Shown here: positions 36,090 to 47,603 of the stretch, piece by piece
How the letters are laid out: the number at the start of each line of letters is the position of its first letter
Numbering within the stretch: the first letter of the stretch is position 1
NCBI GenBank assembly: GCA_025716815.1
Contig: JAIXMN010000017.1
Location: 434,001 to 498,000, forward strand
Length of the DNA stretch: 64,000 nt
From: Dichotomocladium elegans
Lineage: Eukaryota; Mucoromycota; Mucoromycetes; Mucorales; Lichtheimiaceae
Reading direction: 5' to 3'
Translations under genes and position numbers: made by a program
The notes under the pieces: generated by a model
Databases searched by the model: none
The model's input: only the letters and a program-made list of their open reading frames with translations
What the model was told of the DNA's origin: nothing

Positions 36090-36506
36090 AATAATTTGTC
36101 ATTGGATATTGTGCGATTGTGAGACTTTAGTGAACCCATTCGCTTGTTTCCATTCGTCGGTGGGTGGATGGACTTGCATATGGTGCATATGTCAGTTGAA
36201 CGTTCTACTGGATTTGAGATTGAAGATCCATACACGATGTGCAAGTTCTATGGGCGCGGGAAGCTTCGTATTAAGCGACGCATGCATTCTAGAATGTGCA
36301 TCGTTTTCCACTTAATCCTGAGCTTCTCCAGTTGATGTCGTGTCCTGAGTGTATTTGTGTCGCAATATCAAAAGTAAAATATTTTAGTAGTGAGGGCCAC
36401 TCCGATAGCAGCTAGGTCTATACAAGCGCACGCTCATATTATCAATCTTCGTTCTTTTCTCTGACAAAGTTCACTACCTTCGAGTCTAACGACTTATTAT
36501 CGCATG

Positions 36507-36734
36507 TTAGCGCCATCCACTGCAGGTGATATACAGAATTCCTTTGATATCTGTGCATTTTTGCTGCTGACGGTATGCTGTGGGCTGTTGGGAGTGTCTG
36601 TCTAGACTTCCTTTCGTTGCGCTATGGCAGGAAACGACGCCCATTCCACATGGTGACAGATCCTTCGAGCTGAGTTTGTCAGTGGCAATGAACATGTTCG
36701 CTGCATGCTCTGCTCCCTCGCTACTACTAGACAT
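36507..36734 (-). CDS. Small conserved reading frame in arm B (75 aa, doubtful)
   Basis: The frame starts MSSSSEGAEHAANMF and ends ITCSGWR. Arm C has the same frame at 53721-53948 with only two base differences, both changing an amino acid (N to D, I to M). It has no recognised domain, signal peptide or membrane segment. The region is so similar between arms that an open frame could persist without selection, so coding status is uncertain. It runs opposite to the nuclease-like gene. Confidence 0.3.
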   Translation of the reverse strand: MSSSSEGAEHAANMFIATDKLSSKDLSPCGMGVVSCHSATKGSLDRHSQQPTAYRQQQKCTDIKGILYITCSGWR

Positions 36735-37584
36735 CGTGTCTGTAAGCGCGATATACCTACTGTCACCGTGGTGGTCTGAGCTTTGTCATTCGGTACTGTT
36801 GCTTGTATTGGTCTTGATCAGATCGATGCATTCGCAGTATGAAAGTCTTGCAAAGCGGTAGGTGGCAAACTTGACAGCCAAACAGATTTCTAGCTGACTC
36901 GTAAATAAATAATGATCCTTAGAACACATGAATAATCTAAAGCTATGCGCCCTGCGAGCTACAAGTGACATCAAGTACCAAAGTCGATGATCCCATTTTA
37001 TTGGCTACAGGCCAGCTATGCTTACAGTTGGCAAGTTGTTCACATGACTTCATTCATGCAACCCGATTTCGCTTGCGTGGGAACATCTAATGCGCTCCTT
37101 CACTTCGCAGCCGCGATCGTTCATCGGTTTACAATAACGGTGTAAAGAACACCAGTTGCAGCACCTCCCTGTTCATCGAAGCATCAGCCTGAAAGACCGA
37201 GAATATTCAGTTAGATAAGGCTGTTTTTCTCGTGGTCAATGCTATGCCGACCGGAGAAAAAAAAGAATGAACATACGGAGAAGTCTGCCTTCTTCCACAT
37301 AGTATCGTGTAGTAGCGGAACCTCATTTGCACAAATATTATGGAATACCCACAATAAGTCGCAGCTTGCGGGTTTATTGATGCGCGTAGAAAGAACATGA
37401 AGAGTATAAAGGCATTTAGGCCTATGCAAGAATCAACCTCGCTATCAAACGTCATATACTGTAAACATATATGCATGTAACGTTTTGGTGTTGCTACGCG
37501 GTTTTTCAAATGCCATGTCCCAGCGAGCGTATATAAGACTAGGATTATTTTATTTCAAAATATCAACTGTTTATCCAGGAAGCA

Positions 37585-39305
37585 ATGCAAAAACGAAAAC
37601 CTTATGCTCTGCGGAGCTCGAGAGACGACCCGCGGCCAGAGATGGTTGATGAAGCCATCGACGATGTGCAGCAGGCTCTTTTGGAGGAAAGCACTGAGAA
37701 ACTAATAAACACTGTCCGCCATCAAAGTGCGCGCGCTAGTGCAATATGTGCCAGAAACAAGATTAAGGCGCTGGCGCCTAAGATCTCAAAAAACCACAAA
37801 GCAGCGGCACAAACTGTAATCAAACCAGGAAAAGATGCGGGATACAGTAGATTTACTGACCAAGCCGTTCGTAGTTTGTCGAAAAAGATGGCATTTATTG
37901 CAATGACAGCGACATCTCCGTGGGAACGGTGATCAAAAGAATTTGTCTAAATAACTATCACCGATACTACGATGTGGATAACAGCATGAGAAACATGGTC
38001 AAGTAAGTTGGCCGCCATACTGTACTTCTACAAGCTTGCTACTAACACATGGTCTTACAAGGCTCGGCGCAAATGGGATCTTGGACCTGTCAAAAGAAGC
38101 ATCCATCCATGAGGGCCTGTTCTCAGAAGATGAGTTCACCCGTCTGAAGAAACAGTTCAAGCCATGCCTTGTAAACGACCAGTCAGTTCTCTCAAAGAAC
38201 AATGAAGAGCTGCGAAAAGTAGAGCAGGTAATTCAAAGGTGAAAAGCAGTCAAGTAAACTTCAGAAATTCACTGTTTGCCTTCAAAAGCTGGCCAAATCA
38301 GAGCTAGGCGAAGCGCGTGCGCTGGCCAACCGCCTTGAAGCCGATCTCAAAGGCGCGTCATCAACGCTCTTTGATTTTTATGCAGCATAGTATGTGAAAC
38401 AAACAAGATACATGGATGCCTATGGGGCGAATCGGGAAGACAGACAACAGCTAACAGTTCTTTGATTGATGGAATCATCAGCATCCATTTGCTGCAATTT
38501 CACAAGTATATCTTCCGCACAGACATCGACATCACCGAGACGGATATAATCGCCAAGATATATGCTCCATTGCTCGAAATCGTCATGCGTGACGAATATG
38601 ATATACGTTTGAAATGGTACATAATTCATCGGTGTGTATGGATATCTATATGAATATCTAATGTATTTTGTATAGGGGAGAGTCTGTTGGGGACTCGTCA
38701 GGTGTCTCGGGCGAAAGAGGGTTCAAAGTTGACCTGCGAATCATCTATGACACGGTCCGAAAATCAAAGAACGAGGTGGACTTGGCCAATGTCGAGGTCG
38801 CTAAGCCGACGGCTCCCCTCCACAAGATCGCGAACGACAAGGCCAAGCTCTTCATCGAGAGCAAGTGCGTGCTAGACAGGATCGTGTCCGAGAACAGAGC
38901 GACCACATCAACCGCTGTTCCTGCCCTCCAAATCTCAGGTATGAGGATGACTACAAAATGACACTCAGGTAGCTCAAGACAATGCTTAACGAATTCATCG
39001 CTCCTTCAGGACGCACTGTTGAACTCTACTCGCTGCGACTGGTCAAGGACGGGCTCTATGCAGCCGTCTGTGAGGGCGCCGCCACGCTGCCTGGCACGCC
39101 AAAGAATGTTCACGCCTTGCGCCAGTTGTATTCCCTACTGGCCAGGTTCAAAGCCGCGATCACGCGTGTGGCAGACCTGGAACTTGCTGATGACCAGGAT
39201 ATTAACGACCCCGGACTAGCAGACTTTACAAGGCCAACTTGGATTCCGCCGAGGGAAAATGGGAGGCTCCCGCCTCTTCCACAGTACCTCTATACCTCTA
39301 GTTAA
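37585..39305 (+). CDS. Possible PD-(D/E)XK-like nuclease, repeat copy B
   Basis: Seven exons (37585-37815, 37875-38002, 38062-38227, 38265-38389, 38458-38616, 38676 to about 38883, 38973-39305) give about 449 residues. The first five junctions are well fixed by phase; the last is uncertain, because donors at 38869 and 38884 both fit in phase 0. The N-terminal half is charged and probably helical. Residues 285-313 read GFKVDLRIIYD...EVDLANVEVAK, an Asp strand followed about 20 residues later by a Glu/Lys strand, as in restriction-endonuclease-like folds, although the spacing is E-x2-K rather than E-x-K; IESK follows. The C-terminal domain is basic/hydrophobic, ending WIPPRENGRLPPLP. Exon indels against copy C are multiples of three, which supports coding. 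Function is unknown. Confidence 0.7.
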
Positions 39306-39977
39306 TTAATATCATATATACAATACCATCCGTTACTTATAGCAGCCTCTTAATTATCGTGCTCGCCGCTCACTCAGACATTCATCGCCACTGATTGTCA
39401 TGAAGTAATGGCCATGCCATACTATTTTCTCTAGCTGGAGGTCCATCAAATACCAACATCTATCAGTGACAATCGTCCAGTACCTGATTAGGCACTGATC
39501 CATAGAGGATTGTGGCTTATTGAAAAGGACATGATTGTTTTTATAGATGGTATGCAGTCATTTCCGGATGTACATGCGAGCCATGTCGTCATTCAACCTT
39601 AAATATAGACACAGTTGTGCGAGTGCAAAAAGACTATAATGCTATTTCTCGATAAAAACTCGAGTTTTAAACACGGGTGAGATGATTCTCTCAAGCATAT
39701 CCCACAACGCCAATTTCAAAAAATACATCTCGTTGGCCATCGTACGTATGCTTGATTCTCTATCAGGCTAGCGACTATACATCTTTTCAATAGCCAAAAT
39801 GGCCTTTCCAAAGGCAGATATGCGTACCGTTGTGCCGCGCGACGTGGCAAGCCCGCAGAGTGGGTCTCACAAAGCAATTCATTGGAACCCAGCCCGAGCG
39901 ATGCCTGGCTGGTAAGATCGCCCTGAGAGAAGGCTTCTTTGAACTAGTTTCTTTTTTTCCACCCACAGCTGATCAGG
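39306..39977 (+). promoter_or_regulatory. SEC24 upstream region with leader intron and uORF
   Basis: Between arm B and the SEC24 start there is no other gene. A good intron (39912-39968, GTAAGA...CACAG) lies just before the ATG, so the leader is probably spliced. An upstream ATG at 39799, read across this intron, gives a 38-codon frame that stops at 39970-39972, five bases before the SEC24 ATG at 39978. It could lower SEC24 translation if the transcript starts upstream of 39799. Confidence 0.5.
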
Positions 39978-42900
39978 ATGCATCAACAGCAATCGCCCCC
40001 GATGCAGTACAATGGGCGGCCACAAGGTTTATATCCCGGTATGCGGCCTCCGGCGCCGGGTGCCCCAGCTCCAATCACGCAGCCGCGTCCGCTAGTGGGT
40101 CAACCTCGTCCAGGAGTCGACTTATCACCACCGCCCTTCAATGGCGGTACCCCGCGTCCTCTTGGTCCTCTAGCCGGTGCACAACTTCATCAGCACAATG
40201 CACGTCCGCTTACTCCTCCCGCTGCACAGCCTGGTAAGTTCTCATTGACTAATTCTCTCATCGGCCTCGTTTTCTAACTTGCTTCTTTTCGTATAGGTCC
40301 CGTCAACACACTTGCCTCATCTATGACTAACATGAGCTTGCAGGACCATCGCACTCCCAATCGTCCGGGACGATCAAAACGCGTGTATGCTCCCATAGCT
40401 GATCAGTACCAGCAACCGCAACAGCAGCGACCACCTAATAGTGCTTATAACCAAGAGTCGGTTTACCAACAGCAAGAACAACAACGACCTATGCCTGTTC
40501 CACCTCTGCAAACATATGGGCAAGCTACGGCCCCACCCGCTCAGCCACAGGCAATAGGAACGCCACCAAATCCTACCCATTATCAGCATCAGCAGCAATC
40601 ATTGCAACCATCGGGATCACAGCAAGCAGGTTATCAACAAGGCCCGCCAAAACCGAAGCCTAAGATCGATCCTACACATATCCCATCGCCTGTGCAAATG
40701 CAGCAGGCAAATGAGGCTATTTTTCTTACCGAGCACTACGGGACATGCTCGCAGCAAACCATCCCTCTTTCCACCACCGACCACAAGACCATTGACCAGG
40801 GTAACTGCAATCCGCGGTTTATGCGAGCTACTTTGAGAGAAATCCCAAAATCTCCTGATCTGGTGCGAGACACCCATCTGCCATTCGGGCTGGTAGTCCA
40901 GCCTCTGGCAAAGCTTCATCCTGAAGATGAACCTGTCCCGCTGGCAACGACCACAGGAGAGGATGGGCCTATCCGATGCTCCCGGTGCAAGGGATACATC
41001 AATCCAGCATGCCAATTCACGGATGGCGGCCGCAAGTTCAACTGCAATTTGTGTGGGTTCACCAATGATGGTAAGAGTGAAGGGAAAAGGGGAAGCGAGG
41101 AGCAGGTTGGACACCATTATCTGATATAACTAGTTCCCGAGCATTACTTCAGCCATCTGGATATGGCCGGGCAAAGAATGGATCTGGATCAACGGCCAGA
41201 GCTTCGCTTAGGAAGCGTAGAGTTCGAGGTCCCAGAAGTCTACTGGACACGCCAACCATCGAGCTTGAGAGTGTTGTTTGCTGTGGATGTATCGTTTAGT
41301 GCTATCCAGAGCGGCATGGTGGAAACGTTCTGTGCAGCTCTCCAGCTGGCCTTATTCTCAGACGCAACCTTTCCTCCGGGCACACGGATTGGCATAGTGA
41401 CGTTTGATTCGGCCGTCCATTTTTACAATCTTTCGGCAAGTCAGACATCTTGCATAGTTTCTGGATGGCGATGGGGAAGATGTACTGACAAACCTATCGG
41501 CTCCCTTCCTGCAGTCAGCTCTGGAGCAAGCGCAAATGCTGGTAGTGCCCGATGTAAATGACATGTTCTTACCTCTCTCGGATGATGCTATTTTTGTCGA
41601 TCCGCACGCATCAAGGTAAAAAAAATGATAGTGGAACAAGCACGCCAGCTGTAGACAGTACGTTCATCTGATCCCACTCTGCGAGGGTCTGTAGGTCAGT
41701 CATCGAGAATCTTCTGTCGAGCCTGCCTTCGCTGTTTGCAGGGAATCGACAGCCAACCTCAGTATTCGGGTCTGCTGTCAAGGCTGGCATGATGTCGCTG
41801 GTACGTGCATTTTCTTTTTGAGCCGATAGGGGGGAATGGGGGCCAGCGTGCAACCTTCCGTGGTGGGTGATCTTACCAGACATATTGCTCTTATAGCAAG
41901 CGACGGGCGGAAAGATCCATGTCTTGCAGACTACGCTTCCCACTGCGGGTATTGGGATGCTCAAGAACAGAGACAATCCGAAACTCTATGGCACTGACAA
42001 GGAACGCCAGTTGCTGTCGCCACAGGATGCAATGTACACCACCATTGGCAAAGAGTGTGTGGACTTGGGTATTTGTGTTGATCTGTGGTGCTTCCCATTG
42101 AACACTTACATTGATGTATGCACGCTGGGTATGTTATATTTCTCGTTGGGTGATAGATCATGAATTGATTATGTCCAAAAATAGGAGTTATTCCAGCGCT
42201 TACCGGAGGCGACACGCATTTTTACCCCAATTTTGCAAGAGATCGCGACGATGTGTCTTTTACGGATTCGCTTATTAACAGCCTCTCGCGAGAACAGGGT
42301 TACAATGCTGCGATGCGTGTTCGATGTTCAAACGGTAAGGAGTTTTGGAAGGAGGCAGATAATCGGCATCGTGACTGATCATGTCCACATATTAGGCTTG
42401 GCTGTGGACGAACAGTTTGGTAACTTTTATATGAACAACAGCACGGACGTTGAGCTAGCTGGCGTGGATGCGGATAAGTCCGTTGCGTTCTCGCTAAGAC
42501 ATGATGGAAAGCTTGATGAGGGTGATGTCCATTTCCAGTGTGCATTGCTGTATACCACCAAGACAGGGCACAGACGGGTCCGCTTACATAATCTTCGCAT
42601 ACCAGCAACGAACGATATCAACACCATTTTTAGGCAAGCCGATCTTGATACCAGTATGAACGTATTATCGAAACAAGGTTAGTGGAGAGCTGCATGTAGC
42701 AATATGACCCCTTCTAACGCCGGAGGGAATGTTTGTCATTGGACCGTAGTCATTTCACAAACACCGAAGAAGCTGCAACAGGATCTAGTCACACTACTAG
42801 ATGGCGAATGTACACGCATTCTGGCGGCGTATCGCAAGCATTGCGCGTCCTCAGCAGCCTCTGGGCAGCTTATTCTACCGGAGTCATTCAAAACATTGCC

Positions 42901-43787
42901 TGTCTATATCCTCAGCCTGAAGAAGTCAACAGCATTGCGAAGAGGTAAATATACAGGAGGCCGATCTCCTATTACTTGTATCCCCAGAACGAATCAATCA
43001 TCATGCAGGCGAAATTGGTTTATGTAGATATGATGGTTGGGGCAGACATGCGGGTATACAGCATGCGAAGATTCAAGTCGCTTGGGGTATCCGCGCTAAT
43101 CCGCTGGCTTTACCCGCGTATGGTGAATTTGCATGAATATCTCACGGTAAAAGGGAAAATAAGCATAGGTTTAATACATTTTCACTCACGGATGCTTGTG
43201 GTATGTTGACAGCAGAATATGGAACACGGCGGAGTCCCTCTTCAGCGATTATCGTACGACCTCCTGCATCCCAAAGGGATGTATTTGCTCGGTAAGGAAT
43301 ATTGGAGAGTCTGCCTTCTGGGGGAGGACGTGTTCATGATACCGTTTTCCTGAACACACAACCACACCCCATTTAGAGGGACCTGAAGCCACATACCTCT
43401 GGATCGGACAACATGTGGATGCGGCCCTGCTGCAGAGTTTATTTGGTGTAGCGGAGCTGAATGAAGTTAATCCCAAAATGGTACAAATTCTCAAAGCCTG
43501 TCTTGTTTTTTCTCTCTTTCGAGGGCGACTACGGACTAACCGAGAACTTTATGACACAGGCCCAGATGCCTCCTGCCAGTACGCCCCAGGCCGAGCGACT
43601 TGCGGCATTGCTCCAGAGGAGCCCGTCCATGGCGCCTTTGCGAGTCATCAGGCAGGGATTCGATCATGAGGGTGAATTCATGAACATGCTAGTCGAGGAT
43701 GAGACCCACAGTCAAATGAGCTATGTGGATTATTTGTGCATGATACACAAGCAGATACAGAGTGAGGTAGAGCCGAAAAGGAAATGA
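39978..43787 (+). CDS. SEC24: COPII coat cargo-binding subunit Sec24
   Basis: Thirteen exons (39978-40233, 40297-41070, 41134-41435, 41515-41615, 41695-41800, 41897-42128, 42185-42334, 42396-42677, 42750-42944, 43028-43146, 43213-43291, 43377-43480, 43524-43787) give 987 residues, with every phase consistent. The N-terminal ~200 residues are P/Q-rich and disordered. The Sec23/24 zinc finger uses C313, C316, C335 and C338. The trunk follows (LRVLFAVDVSFSAIQSGMVE, RIGIVTFDSAVHFYNL), then the beta-sandwich, the helical domain (RILAAYRKHCASS, LPESFKTLPVYILSL) and the C-terminal gelsolin-like domain (TYLWIGQHVDAALL). Sec24 with Sec23 binds cargo export signals during ER vesicle budding. The third intron uses a GC donor (GCAAGT at 41436). 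Exon 11 could begin at 43213 or 43216. Confidence 0.97.
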
Positions 43788-45171
43788 GTTGTTGTGGCAC
43801 TTGCGCCAGAGCGCTTATCTATTTTTTCAAATTTAGATGGAAAGAGACAAGCACGATGCTTTTGTATCGAGTGCATCCTATTGGGCCTATCGATACTAAC
43901 TGCCTCTAGAACAAAAAACCTCCTATTTTCTATTATCAATCTTGTTCCTCTTTCTTCCCCGTCTCTCTCTCGCGCGCGCTTCCTATGTGAGTGTGTATGT
44001 ATATGTGTATGTGAGAGAGTGGCGGTCTAGATCGCAAGCGTCGTATGTCGCGCGGCAGGATAGAGGGGAAGAGTGTGGGGTACGACGTATTACGCAAACC
44101 ACGTTGTTTTACTTAAAACGGACATAGCTGATTCGGCGAGGGCTGAAGTTGTGAGCTGATTCTGGGGGTCGGTCGAGGCCATTGCGCAACCGAGGAATTG
44201 AATTAGGCATTTTGGGTCTAAAAATACTTGATTGGATGAGCGTGTGGGAAATAACCCCACACTGGATTGGGACATGACGGCGTTTCGGTCAGCCTTCACA
44301 GAAGACTGCAATATTTCTGTGGGAATGCAGAATGGAGAGCTGACTACACGCATGCACACAAACACACACACGCGCGACTTGGGTATTCGCACGGTCGAGT
44401 AAGGGAGGAAAACAGAGGTAAAACGGAGCGCTCCCCTCCCCCGGCGCGTGGAGGAGAGAGGAGGGCAATGAAGTCATGGACGGTTTCTCCTTTGGCAATG
44501 ACGCAACGCCGGGGCGGGCGGGGCGGGGGGAAACATTTAAGGATGTTTCGGCTCAGGCAAAAAAAGAGACCCGCCAAAATGTACGTCCGCGCCCAAGGCA
44601 AAGGGCGGGCATGTGTTCGTTGTGTGTGCCGAGGTGGGGGAGGGAAGGAAGAGACCTTTCCGCGGGCAACCAAAATACCGCGGGGCGGTTCTCATATTCC
44701 GCGGCCACTACATCACAAAAGGAAGCGCCCCTTGAAGGCCAAGAAACTATCCGAAACATGACCTTAATGTTGGGATACAGAATAACCTGATATTCCCAGC
44801 CTTACTTTTGGCCTTGTCCGGTCCCAAAGGGTCAAGCAAAAAAAGAAAGCAAAAGCTCAAGACACAAGGTGGGCGTATTGGGTTGAGTTGGGGGGTGGGG
44901 AAAGAGGAGGTAAAGACAGCAAGTTATGATGAGTCATTTACGCTCTCAGAGAAGGGCTTCTAAAAAAAGCTCAGCGCAGTGTGTGTTAGGATGGCGGAGG
45001 TTTTCTTTTTTTGGGGGGGGAGGCTGTCGGCCAATCAGCGATGCATGGCTAGGGCGTACCTGAGGTTTTGGAATGTGCGCGTAATTTTGTTTTATATAAA
45101 AGGGGAGGCCTTCGTTATCAGAAAAAAAAAAAAAGATAACAACACACAAACACTTTCTACATTTATCACAA
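43788..45171. promoter_or_regulatory. GC-rich upstream region of the small orphan gene
   Basis: No gene is supported. The stretch from about 44430 to 44700 is unusually G-rich, with repeated GGGGCGGG blocks near 44510-44528 and C4/G4 motifs (CCCCT/AGGGG) that resemble fungal stress-response elements. These may control the gene at 45172. An alternating purine-pyrimidine GT stretch is at 43985-44013. Confidence 0.45.
45093..45100 (+). promoter_or_regulatory. TATA box
   Basis: TATATAAA lies 72 bp before the ATG at 45172, followed by AGGGG and then an A-rich leader, a good fit to a TATA-dependent inducible promoter. Confidence 0.6.
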
Positions 45172-45474
45172 ATGGATCCCGGATACAACCTCCTTCAGCA
45201 CATCAAGACCATCCCCAACCTCATCAATGAGGACCCAAGCATCGTCACTCCCAAGAACACATCCTTCATGGATCTACCCTGGAGCGATTTCTCAAAACTG
45301 CTCTCCAACCACAAGCCTAGCCAGTCCGGCGATCTTTCCAAGCGACGGGCGTCTAGCTCAAGTATCGAAACTGCTTCTACTGTGTCTTCCTCCGAGACCG
45401 AGACTGAGCTCGGCAACTGGGACTCCATGACCGGCTATCAGGACCTGGACCACACCGTCGTCCGTTATGTCTAA
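45172..45474 (+). CDS. Small orphan protein, probably inducible
   Basis: A 100-residue intronless frame starts MDPGYNLLQHIKTIPNLIN. It contains FMDLPWSDFSKLL near 32-44, a KRRASSSSIE segment around residue 58 that would suit a basophilic kinase site, an S/T/E-rich middle, and ends HTVVRYV. There is no signal peptide or membrane segment, and no family is recognised. Codon use looks strongly biased to C-ending codons (AAC, ATC, TCC), as in highly expressed genes. Together with the TATA box and G4/C4 motifs upstream this suggests strong regulated expression. An (ACA)n run follows the stop at about 45474-45495, and AATAAA is at 45591. Confidence 0.7.
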   Translation: MDPGYNLLQHIKTIPNLINEDPSIVTPKNTSFMDLPWSDFSKLLSNHKPSQSGDLSKRRASSSSIETASTVSSSETETELGNWDSMTGYQDLDHTVVRYV

Positions 45475-45637
45475 ACAACAACAACAACAACAACATCGCA
45501 TGCATTCTTGATTCCCTCCCGCCCCTTTCTTGTTACCTCCTTCTATTTCTTTCGCTGGCATTAGTACCAATTCGTCATAATTCTGCATAAAATAAATCTA
45601 CTTCATCTACTCCTTTTTTCGTCATCAAACCAGACGT

Positions 45638-47515
45638 ATGTCTTTTCTGCCTCCCATTGAAGATCCCCTTGCTCTGCATCTGGACCGACTGGCGCGCTTT
45701 CCGAACACCGATCCATGCGGTAAGTTCAACCTGGTCCACGAGACTGTGCTCCGGTTCGAGAATGATCGCCGATACCTGAACGACATGCGGTATGTCCGAC
45801 TCTGGCTGGAGTATGCATCCTTCTTTGTCGACCCTCAGTGGGTATATGCCCACATGATGTCCAAGGCCATCGGTGTGTATATCGGTGCAGTGTACGAACA
45901 GATGGCAGAGTATTACATTGCCCAGAAAAGGTTGTCCTACTGTTCGAGAAAAGAACCACTCCGTTCATTCTGATGTGCGCGTGCTCTCCCGTTTAGATGG
46001 AAAGATGCAGACAGCATTTTATGCAAAGGGATCGATTCACAAGCAGAGCCAGCAGCTAGACTACAGCATAAGCTCCACCAGGTCCGTCATCGTGTCTTTC
46101 AAGAAGAACAGGCCGTCAAGGATGCAGCCGAGCTGGCCAAGAAAGTGCCAAAACGCATTCTCCACCTGCTTGACTGGATCGATAACAGACTTTCGTATGA
46201 GGGTCGAAGGGCCATGGTCAAGGAATGCTTCGTCTATACCCATGAAGAAGCTTCCTTTGAAGAAATACGTGCAAAGCGATGGAAGAAAAGAACATATAGC
46301 AATCCGCAACGCCGCGTGTCATCACCACCACCATCGCAGCGGCAGCAGCTACCGCAGCACCTTCAAGAACAGAAGGACAAACAGATTGATAACCAAGCTA
46401 CTACTACAACTCCTCACACGAACGCTTCCGTGGATGTTGATGAACACAATGCATCTCTACCGTCAATAGAAACAGCCATCCGCCCTATATTGGAACACAA
46501 TGATCCCATCTCGCGTCAGGTCGTGGTAGACATTCCGCATGAAACCGCGCTCGAGGAACGCATCTTGGGCAAGCTTCAGCCACCCCTGGCGACTTACTCT
46601 GGATTCTACAACCTGCTGCATATCAGCCACCGTCCTCGAGTGACAAACAGAAAAATCGAACTCTGCTCACAGGCCTTCACCGTCATAAGAAAACTCGGCC
46701 AGGGCGGGATGGCCAGTGTCTATGAGCTTATGATGGACATGGACAGCAGCCGCTATGCCGCAAAGATCGAATCACCGCCGCATCCTTGGGAATTTTACAT
46801 TAACCGGCAGGTTAATGATCGTGCACCGCACATCTCGCTCAAGGTGCATGCCTTTTACATGTACGGCAATGCAAGCATCTTACTCATGGACGTTGCTTCC
46901 AAGGGTACACTGCTCGATGCACTCAACGCCTACCGGTCAGCCCACAAAGTGGCGGGGATGCCAGAACCTCTTGTCCTCTCGCTCGCACGTCAGCTCGTCA
47001 CCGCTCTGGGTGACCTTCACAAGGCGGACATCATCCACGGCGATCTGAAGATAGACAACGTGGTGATGGTGGACGAAGAGGAGGGAGGAGGTCAGCGCAT
47101 CGGGTTGATCGACTTTGGACGGGCAGTGGACTTGCGCATGTTGCCGAACAACAGCCGATTGAACCCACGATGGCCGATAGGTTCCAGTGATCCGCCCATG
47201 CCACCCCCTTGGAACCCGTGGTTGATTGACAAATGGGGCCTTGCGGGTATCCTTCACATGTTGCTGTTTGGCAAAGCTATGAAAACCGTAGCTCATCATC
47301 CATCGCCAGCGACGCAGCAAAGGCAACAGCCGCAGCAAAAGCGGTGGTGCATTCAGGAACGACTGAGGCGGTACTGGCGCCAAGAACTCTGGCGGACAGT
47401 ATTTGATGAGTTGCTGAATAATAGTCAGCAGGGTCTGGATGCCGCAGCAACAGCATTATCCGTGCAGCCCGCAAAGACGAGCGACGGGGTGGGGGGCGGG
47501 GCGGGGCGGGACTGA
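45638..47515 (+). CDS. BUB1: Spindle checkpoint kinase BUB1
   Basis: Two exons (45638-45930 and 45997-47515) give 603 residues. The N-terminal Mad3/BUB1 homology TPR region is clear (DPLALHLDRLARFPN..., RYLNDMRYVRLWLEYASFF, IGAVYEQMAEYYIAQKRWKDA). A Q/S/T-rich linker follows. The kinase domain has the glycine loop at 331-338 (LGQGGMAS), the ATP lysine in YAAKIE (K354), the catalytic loop HGDLKIDN (D447, N452) and DFG at 470-472, so it looks active. The family kinase tail PW..D.(F/W)GLAG..H.(L)LFG is present. BUB1 recruits the checkpoint to kinetochores and phosphorylates histone H2A. It is short for the family, and I could not see a KEN box or an obvious GLEBS motif in the linker. Confidence 0.9.
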
Positions 47516-47603
47516 CAAAAATTTGAAATAAAAAAAAAATGAGCGAACCACGGATTTCCTCAACATCCGCTTTTTTACCTTTTGTTATTTGCATATAACC
47601 GCC

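Larger units (their letters stand above)
35205..39285 (+). repeat. Inverted-repeat arm B (4.1 kb)
   Basis: The segment is repeated in reverse at 50850-55250. Removing the 323-bp insertion and its 2-bp target duplication from the other arm leaves about 4076 bp against 4081 bp here, so the two units are the same length. Identity is patchy: near-perfect around 36507-36734, lower (about 85-90 percent by eye) in the first exon of the nuclease-like gene. No terminal inverted repeat or target duplication was found at the unit ends. Outside the nuclease-like gene, the arm (35205-37584) shows a short hairpin and one small conserved frame, both listed separately. Confidence 0.9.

Noticed and set aside
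35205..39285. LTR retrotransposon
   Set aside because: No direct terminal repeats, primer-binding site, reverse transcriptase or integrase motifs were seen.
40617..41117. 166-codon minus-strand frame
   Set aside because: Antisense shadow of SEC24 exon 2.
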